NCBI RefSeq assembly: GCF_001613085.1
Contig: NZ_BDBR01000018.1
Coordinates: 62,001-126,000, forward strand
DNA from: Nocardia salmonicida NBRC 13393
Lineage (GTDB): Bacteria > Actinomycetota > Actinomycetes > Mycobacteriales > Mycobacteriaceae
Reading direction: 5' to 3'
DNA length: 64,000 nucleotides
The position numbers and the translations under genes are program-made. The notes below the pieces were generated by a model, which ran no database searches, was not told the origin of the DNA, and saw nothing but the letters and a program-made list of their open reading frames with translations. Positions 59,719 through 64,000 of this stretch are shown piece by piece; the first letter of the stretch is position 1, and each line of letters begins with the position of its first letter.

Positions 59719-62700
59719 ATGTTCTCGAAAGTCTTGGTCGCAAATCGTGGTGAGATCGCTATCCGTGCCTTCCGCGCGGCCTACGAACTCGGCATCGGAA
59801 CGGTCGCGGTGTTCCCGTACGAGGATCGCAACTCGGTGCATCGCCTCAAGGCGGCCGAGTCCTACCAGATCGGCGAAGAGGGCCATCCGGTTCGCGCGTA
59901 TCTGTCGATCGAGGCGATCATCGAGGCCGCCAAGAGCGCGGGCGCCGACGCGATCTACCCCGGCTACGGCTTCCTGTCGGAGAACCCCGACCTCGCCGCG
60001 GCCTGTGCCGCCGAGGGCATCACCTTCATCGGCCCCACCGCCGCGATCCTCGAGATGGCGGGCAACAAGGCCACGGCCATCGAAGCGGCCAAGGCGGCCG
60101 GGCTGCCGACGCTGAAGTCCAGCGCGCCCTCGGCCGATATCGACGAATTGCTCACCGCCTCAGCCGAACTCGAATACCCGATCTTCGTCAAGGCCGTCGC
60201 CGGTGGTGGTGGTCGTGGCATGCGCCGGGTCGCCACGCCCGAGCTCTTGCGCGAGTCGATCGAAGCGGCGTCGCGGGAAGCGGAATCGGCGTTCGGTGAT
60301 CCGACGGTGTTCCTCGAGCAGGCCGTGGTGAATCCGCGCCACATCGAGGTACAGATCCTGGCCGACCAGCACGGCAATGTGATGCACCTGTTCGAACGCG
60401 ACTGTTCGCTGCAGCGTCGTCACCAGAAGGTGATCGAGCTCGCGCCCGCTCCGAACCTGTCTCCCGAACTGCGCGAACGGATCTGCGCCGACGCGGTGGC
60501 CTTCGCCCGCCAGATCGGCTACATCAACGCGGGCACCGTGGAGTTCCTGCTCGACGAGCGTGGCAACCACGTGTTCATCGAGATGAACCCGCGCATCCAG
60601 GTGGAGCACACCGTCACTGAGGAGATCACCGACGTCGATTTGGTGCAGTCGCAGCTGCGTATCGCGGCGGGGGAATCCCTCGCAGACCTGGGTCTGAGTC
60701 AGGAAACGGTGCAGATCCGTGGTGCCGCGCTGCAGTGCCGCATCACCACCGAGGACCCGGCCAACGGGTTCCGCCCCGACACCGGTCGCATCACCGCCTA
60801 CCGCACACCGGGCGGCGCGGGCATCCGTCTCGACGGTGGCGCGAACCTGGGCGCCGAGATCGGCGCCTACTTCGACTCGATGCTGGTCAAGCTCACCTGT
60901 CGTGGTCGTGACCTGCCCGCCGCCGCCGCTCGCGCTCGTCGCGCGCTGGCCGAATTCCGTATTCGCGGCGTGACGACCAACATCCCGTTCCTGCTGTCGG
61001 TGCTCGACGATCCCGATTTCCAGGCGGGCCGGGTGACCACCTCGTTCATCGACGAGCGTCCCGAGCTGCTCACCTCGCGCGGATCAGCCGACCGCGGCAC
61101 CAAGATCCTGACCTATCTGGCCGACGTCACCGTCAACAAGCCCAACGGCGACCGCCCGACCACGGTGTACCCCTACGACAAGCTGCCCGCCGTCGACCTG
61201 ACGCTGCCGCCGCCGGACGGCTCGCGCCAGCGACTGATCGCCCTCGGGCCGGAGGGTTTCGCCCGCGCCCTGCGCGAGCAGAAGGCGCTCGGCGTCACCG
61301 ACACCACCTTCCGGGACGCGCATCAGTCCCTGCTGGCCACCCGCGTGCGCACCAACGGTCTGCTCGGTGTGGCGGGACACGTCGCGCGACTGACCCCCGA
61401 GCTGCTCTCCATCGAGGCGTGGGGTGGCGCGACTTACGATGTGGCACTGCGATTCCTGCACGAGGACCCGTGGGAGCGCCTGGCGGCCCTGCGTGAAGCC
61501 GTGCCCAACATCTGCCTGCAGATGCTGCTGCGCGGTCGCAACACCGTCGGCTACACGCCCTACCCCGAACAGGTCACGCGCGCCTTCGTTTCCGAAGCCG
61601 CCACGACCGGTATCGACATCTTCCGCATCTTCGACGCGCTCAACAACGTCGACCAGATGCGTCCGGCGATCGACGCGGTCCGCGAAACCGGTACCGCCGT
61701 CGCCGAAGTCGCGCTGAGCTACACCGGCGACCTGCTCGACCCGAACGAGTCGCTCTACACCCTCGACTACTACCTGAAGCTGGCCGAGCAGATCGTCGAC
61801 GCGGGCGCGCACGTCCTCGCGATCAAGGACATGGCCGGTCTGCTGCGCGCCCCCGCGGCCGCGAAACTCGTGACCGCGCTGCGCAGCAACTTCGATCTGC
61901 CGGTGCACGTGCACACCCACGACACCCCCGGCGGACAGCTGGCCACCTACCTGGCGGCGTGGCAGGCCGGAGCCGACGCGGTCGACGGCGCGTCCGCGGC
62001 GATGGCGGGCACCACGAGCCAGCCCGCGCTGTCGGCGATCGTGGCCGCCACCGCGCACACCGAGCACGACACCGGCCTGAACCTGCAGAACGTGTGCGAT
62101 CTCGAGCCGTACTGGGAGGCGCTGCGCAAGGTCTACGCGCCGTTCGAGTCGGGCCTGCCCGCGCCGACCGGGCGCGTGTATACCCACGAGATCCCGGGTG
62201 GTCAGCTGTCGAACCTGCGTCAGCAGGCCATCGCGCTCGGCCTCGGCGACCGGTTCGAAGAGGTCGAGGCCAAGTACGCGGCCGCCGACCGGCTGCTGGG
62301 TCGTCTGATCAAGGTGACCCCGTCGTCGAAGGTGGTCGGTGACCTCGCGCTGGCGCTGGTCGGCACCGGCGTCGGTATCGAGGACTTCGCCGCCGACCCG
62401 GGCCGTTACGACATCCCCGACTCGGTGATCGGCTTCCTGCGCGGCGAGCTCGGCACCCCGGCGGGCGGCTGGCCCGAGCCGTTCCGCAGCAAGGCGTTGG
62501 CCGGGCGCAACGAACCCAAGCCCGAGACCCCGCTGAGCCCGGCCGACCAGAAGGCGCTCGACGGCTCCTCCGACGAGCGCCGCGCCACGCTGAACCGGCT
62601 GCTGTTCCCCGGCCCGACCGCCGAGTTCAACACCCACCGCGAGAAGTACGGCGACACCACCGGACTGTCGGAGAACCAGTTCTTCTACGGCCTGCGCCGC

Positions 62701-63117
62701 GGCGAAGAGCACCGCGTGCAGCTGGAGAAGGGCGTCACCCTGCTCATCGGCCTCGAGGCGATCTCCGAGCCCGACGAGAAGGGCATGCGCACGGTCATGT
62801 GCATCATGAACGGGCAGCTGCGCCCGGTCGCGGTGCGGGACAGGTCCGTCGCCTCCGAGGTGCCCGCCTCCGAGAAGGCCGACAAGAACAACGCAGGCCA
62901 CATCGCGGCGCCGTTCGCCGGTGTGGTGACCCTGGCGGTGTCCGAAGGTGACGAGATCCACGCCGGTGACACCGTCGGCACCATCGAGGCGATGAAGATG
63001 GAAGCCGCCATCACCGCGCCGCGCGGCGGCGTTGTCGGCCGGATCGCGACCGCCAAGGTGCAGCAGGTCGAGGGCGGCGACCTGCTGGTGGAACTGGTCG
63101 CACGCGAGTCGGAATGA
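59719..63117 (+). CDS. pyc: Pyruvate carboxylase
   Basis: 1132 residues from the ATG at 59719. It carboxylates pyruvate to oxaloacetate with biotin. The order is biotin carboxylase (1-450; VLVANRGEIAIRAFRAA, the ATP loop FVKAVAGGGGRGMRRV, FIEMNPRIQVEHTVTEE), carboxyltransferase (about 530-800; GVTDTTFRDAHQSLLATRVR, AIKDMAGLLRAPAA) and biotin carrier with the lysine in TIEAMKMEAAI near the C-terminus. It supplies oxaloacetate, the partner of propionyl-CoA in the PrpC reaction encoded nearby. Its TGA overlaps the rsmD ATG. Confidence 0.97.
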   Translation: MFSKVLVANRGEIAIRAFRAAYELGIGTVAVFPYEDRNSVHRLKAAESYQIGEEGHPVRAYLSIEAIIEAAKSAGADAIYPGYGFLSENPDLAAACAAEGITFIGPTAAILEMAGNKATAIEAAKAAGLPTLKSSAPSADIDELLTASAELEYPIFVKAVAGGGGRGMRRVATPELLRESIEAASREAESAFGDPTVFLEQAVVNPRHIEVQILADQHGNVMHLFERDCSLQRRHQKVIELAPAPNLSPELRERICADAVAFARQIGYINAGTVEFLLDERGNHVFIEMNPRIQVEHTVTEEITDVDLVQSQLRIAAGESLADLGLSQETVQIRGAALQCRITTEDPANGFRPDTGRITAYRTPGGAGIRLDGGANLGAEIGAYFDSMLVKLTCRGRDLPAAAARARRALAEFRIRGVTTNIPFLLSVLDDPDFQAGRVTTSFIDERPELLTSRGSADRGTKILTYLADVTVNKPNGDRPTTVYPYDKLPAVDLTLPPPDGSRQRLIALGPEGFARALREQKALGVTDTTFRDAHQSLLATRVRTNGLLGVAGHVARLTPELLSIEAWGGATYDVALRFLHEDPWERLAALREAVPNICLQMLLRGRNTVGYTPYPEQVTRAFVSEAATTGIDIFRIFDALNNVDQMRPAIDAVRETGTAVAEVALSYTGDLLDPNESLYTLDYYLKLAEQIVDAGAHVLAIKDMAGLLRAPAAAKLVTALRSNFDLPVHVHTHDTPGGQLATYLAAWQAGADAVDGASAAMAGTTSQPALSAIVAATAHTEHDTGLNLQNVCDLEPYWEALRKVYAPFESGLPAPTGRVYTHEIPGGQLSNLRQQAIALGLGDRFEEVEAKYAAADRLLGRLIKVTPSSKVVGDLALALVGTGVGIEDFAADPGRYDIPDSVIGFLRGELGTPAGGWPEPFRSKALAGRNEPKPETPLSPADQKALDGSSDERRATLNRLLFPGPTAEFNTHREKYGDTTGLSENQFFYGLRRGEEHRVQLEKGVTLLIGLEAISEPDEKGMRTVMCIMNGQLRPVAVRDRSVASEVPASEKADKNNAGHIAAPFAGVVTLAVSEGDEIHAGDTVGTIEAMKMEAAITAPRGGVVGRIATAKVQQVEGGDLLVELVARESE

Positions 63118-63677
63118 CACGCATCGTCGCGGGTGTGGCGGGCGGGCGGCGCTTGAAGGTGCCGCCCGCGGGCACCCGGCCCACCTCGGATCGGGTGCGC
63201 GAAGCCCTCTTCAGTGCGATCGACGCCCGCCTCGATCTGGACGGCACGCTGGTCCTGGACCTGTACGCGGGCTCGGGCGCGCTGGGTCTGGAAGCGCTCT
63301 CGCGCGGGGCCGAACAGGCGTTGCTGGTCGAGTCCGACCGCAAAGCGGCCGAGGTGGTGCGCGCCAATATCGCCGAGCTCGGTCTGCCCGGTGCGGAACT
63401 GCGGCTCGGCAGCGTCTCCTCGGTGTTGAAGCAGACCGCGCCGAGGGCCTACGACGTGGTGTTCTCGGATCCGCCGTACGACGTGAGCACCGAGGACGTG
63501 ATCGCCGACCTCGCCGCCCTTGCGGACAACGGCTGGCTCGCGACCGACGCGCTGGTGGCGGTGGAGCGGTCCAGCCGTTCCCCCGAAATCACTTGGCCCA
63601 CAGGCTATGTGGCGTTGAAGGTGCGCAAGTACGGGGAGACCAGGGTCGAGCTCGCCGAGTTCGGTGCTAGCGTCTGA
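63114..63677 (+). CDS. rsmD: 16S rRNA (guanine(966)-N2)-methyltransferase
   Basis: 187 residues. The AdoMet motif VLDLYAGSGALGLEALSRGA (residues about 44-63) and the catalytic VVFSDPPYDVSTED (NPPY-type) define RsmD, which methylates G966 of 16S rRNA. ATG overlaps the pyc stop by four bases. coaD follows after three bases, the standard rsmD-coaD pair. Confidence 0.95.
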   Translation: MTRIVAGVAGGRRLKVPPAGTRPTSDRVREALFSAIDARLDLDGTLVLDLYAGSGALGLEALSRGAEQALLVESDRKAAEVVRANIAELGLPGAELRLGSVSSVLKQTAPRAYDVVFSDPPYDVSTEDVIADLAALADNGWLATDALVAVERSSRSPEITWPTGYVALKVRKYGETRVELAEFGASV

Positions 63678-63680
63678 GGT

Positions 63681-64000
63681 ATGGCTGCAGCACTGTGCCC
63701 CGGCTCCTTCGACCCGGTCACCAATGGTCACCTCGACGTGTTCGCCCGCGCGGCCGCACAGTTCGACGAAGTGATCGTCACGGTGAACGTGAATCCCAAG
63801 AAACAGGGCATGTTCACCGTCGAAGAGCGCATGGAACTCCTGCGTGAATCGGTCGCCCACCTGCCGAACGTGCGCGTCGCGTCCTGGCAGGGGCTGACGG
63901 TCGATTTCGCCAAGCAGGAAGGCATCAGCGCGATCGTCAAGGGTCTGCGCGACGCGGGCGACTTCGGCTACGAACTCCAGATGGCCCAGATGAACCACAA
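63681..64000 (+). CDS. coaD: Phosphopantetheine adenylyltransferase, N-terminal part
   Basis: The first 106 codons are present and the gene runs off the window. It adenylates 4'-phosphopantetheine to dephospho-CoA. The nucleotidyltransferase signature ALCPGSFDPVTNGHLDVFAR (TxGH type) and IVKGLRDAGDFGYELQMAQM are clear. The ATG follows a GAGGT site three bases after rsmD. Confidence 0.96.
   Translation, partial: MAAALCPGSFDPVTNGHLDVFARAAAQFDEVIVTVNVNPKKQGMFTVEERMELLRESVAHLPNVRVASWQGLTVDFAKQEGISAIVKGLRDAGDFGYELQMAQMNH

Noticed and set aside
61084..63120. 678-codon minus-strand frame opposite pyc
   Set aside because: Antisense shadow of the carboxyltransferase and biotin-carrier regions of pyc.

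Overview
The window is high-GC actinobacterial chromosome, most probably Nocardia or a close mycolic-acid relative. The gene order serA, leuB, MFS transporter, FAH protein, gltX, ndgR, leuC, leuD, hup, mutT1, ppk1, cofC, gpsA, ddl, DUF3515, thiL, ung, fakA-like, recG, ... pyc, rsmD, coaD is, from memory, the order of the Mycobacterium tuberculosis Rv2996c-Rv2965c segment. HupB has a long Lys/Ala-rich tail and F420 genes are present (cofC and a Ddn-like enzyme). Genus is an inference; no rRNA or other decisive marker is present.

Layout. (1) 1-9553: end of a MoxR ATPase with its VWA partner, a membrane protein, a Ddn-like F420 enzyme, an AhpD-like protein divergent from an HTH/NB-ARC/TPR regulator, a DinB protein divergent from a WYL regulator across a clear palindrome, and a cluster of unrecognised genes. 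(2) About 9.6-18.1 kb: a restriction-modification island with looser codon usage. It holds a C5-cytosine methyltransferase, a Vsr mismatch endonuclease and an NgoMIV-like restriction enzyme with the CCGG-reading RSDR motif. Next to these is a tightly coupled three-gene operon (HNH-like protein, ParB/Srx-like protein, SNF2-type helicase), divergent from an HTH/zinc-knuckle protein across a long palindrome. Gene remnants lie at both edges. This is the best candidate for an undescribed system. (3) 18.1-25.1 kb: NUDIX and HD genes, a short stretch of decayed genes, membrane proteins, two cold-shock proteins flanking an MHYT sensor, and an RlaP-like nucleotidyltransferase. (4) 25.2-51.4 kb: the conserved housekeeping block (serine and leucine synthesis, tRNA-Gln and tRNA-Glu, glutamyl-tRNA synthetase, HU, polyphosphate, F420, glycerophospholipid, cell wall, thiamine, DNA repair). 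(5) 51.4-59.5 kb: the methylcitrate operon prpDBC with its divergent regulator PrpR, then metE behind a cobalamin riboswitch. (6) 59.7-64 kb: pyc, rsmD and the start of coaD.

How the parts work together. In the island, the methyltransferase protects the sites cut by the NgoMIV-like nuclease, and Vsr repairs T:G mismatches left by deamination of 5-methylcytosine; the HNH/ParB-like/SNF2 operon looks like an added effector or remodelling arm. In the leucine block, NdgR probably controls leuCD and itself through a TCTCA-N5-TGAGA operator, which also occurs upstream of the nearby MFS gene. In block 5 the B12-independent propionyl-CoA route (PrpDBC) sits next to the B12-independent methionine synthase. 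Two copies of a dispersed double-stem palindromic element (26.8 and 45.1 kb) keep the same loop while their stems differ.
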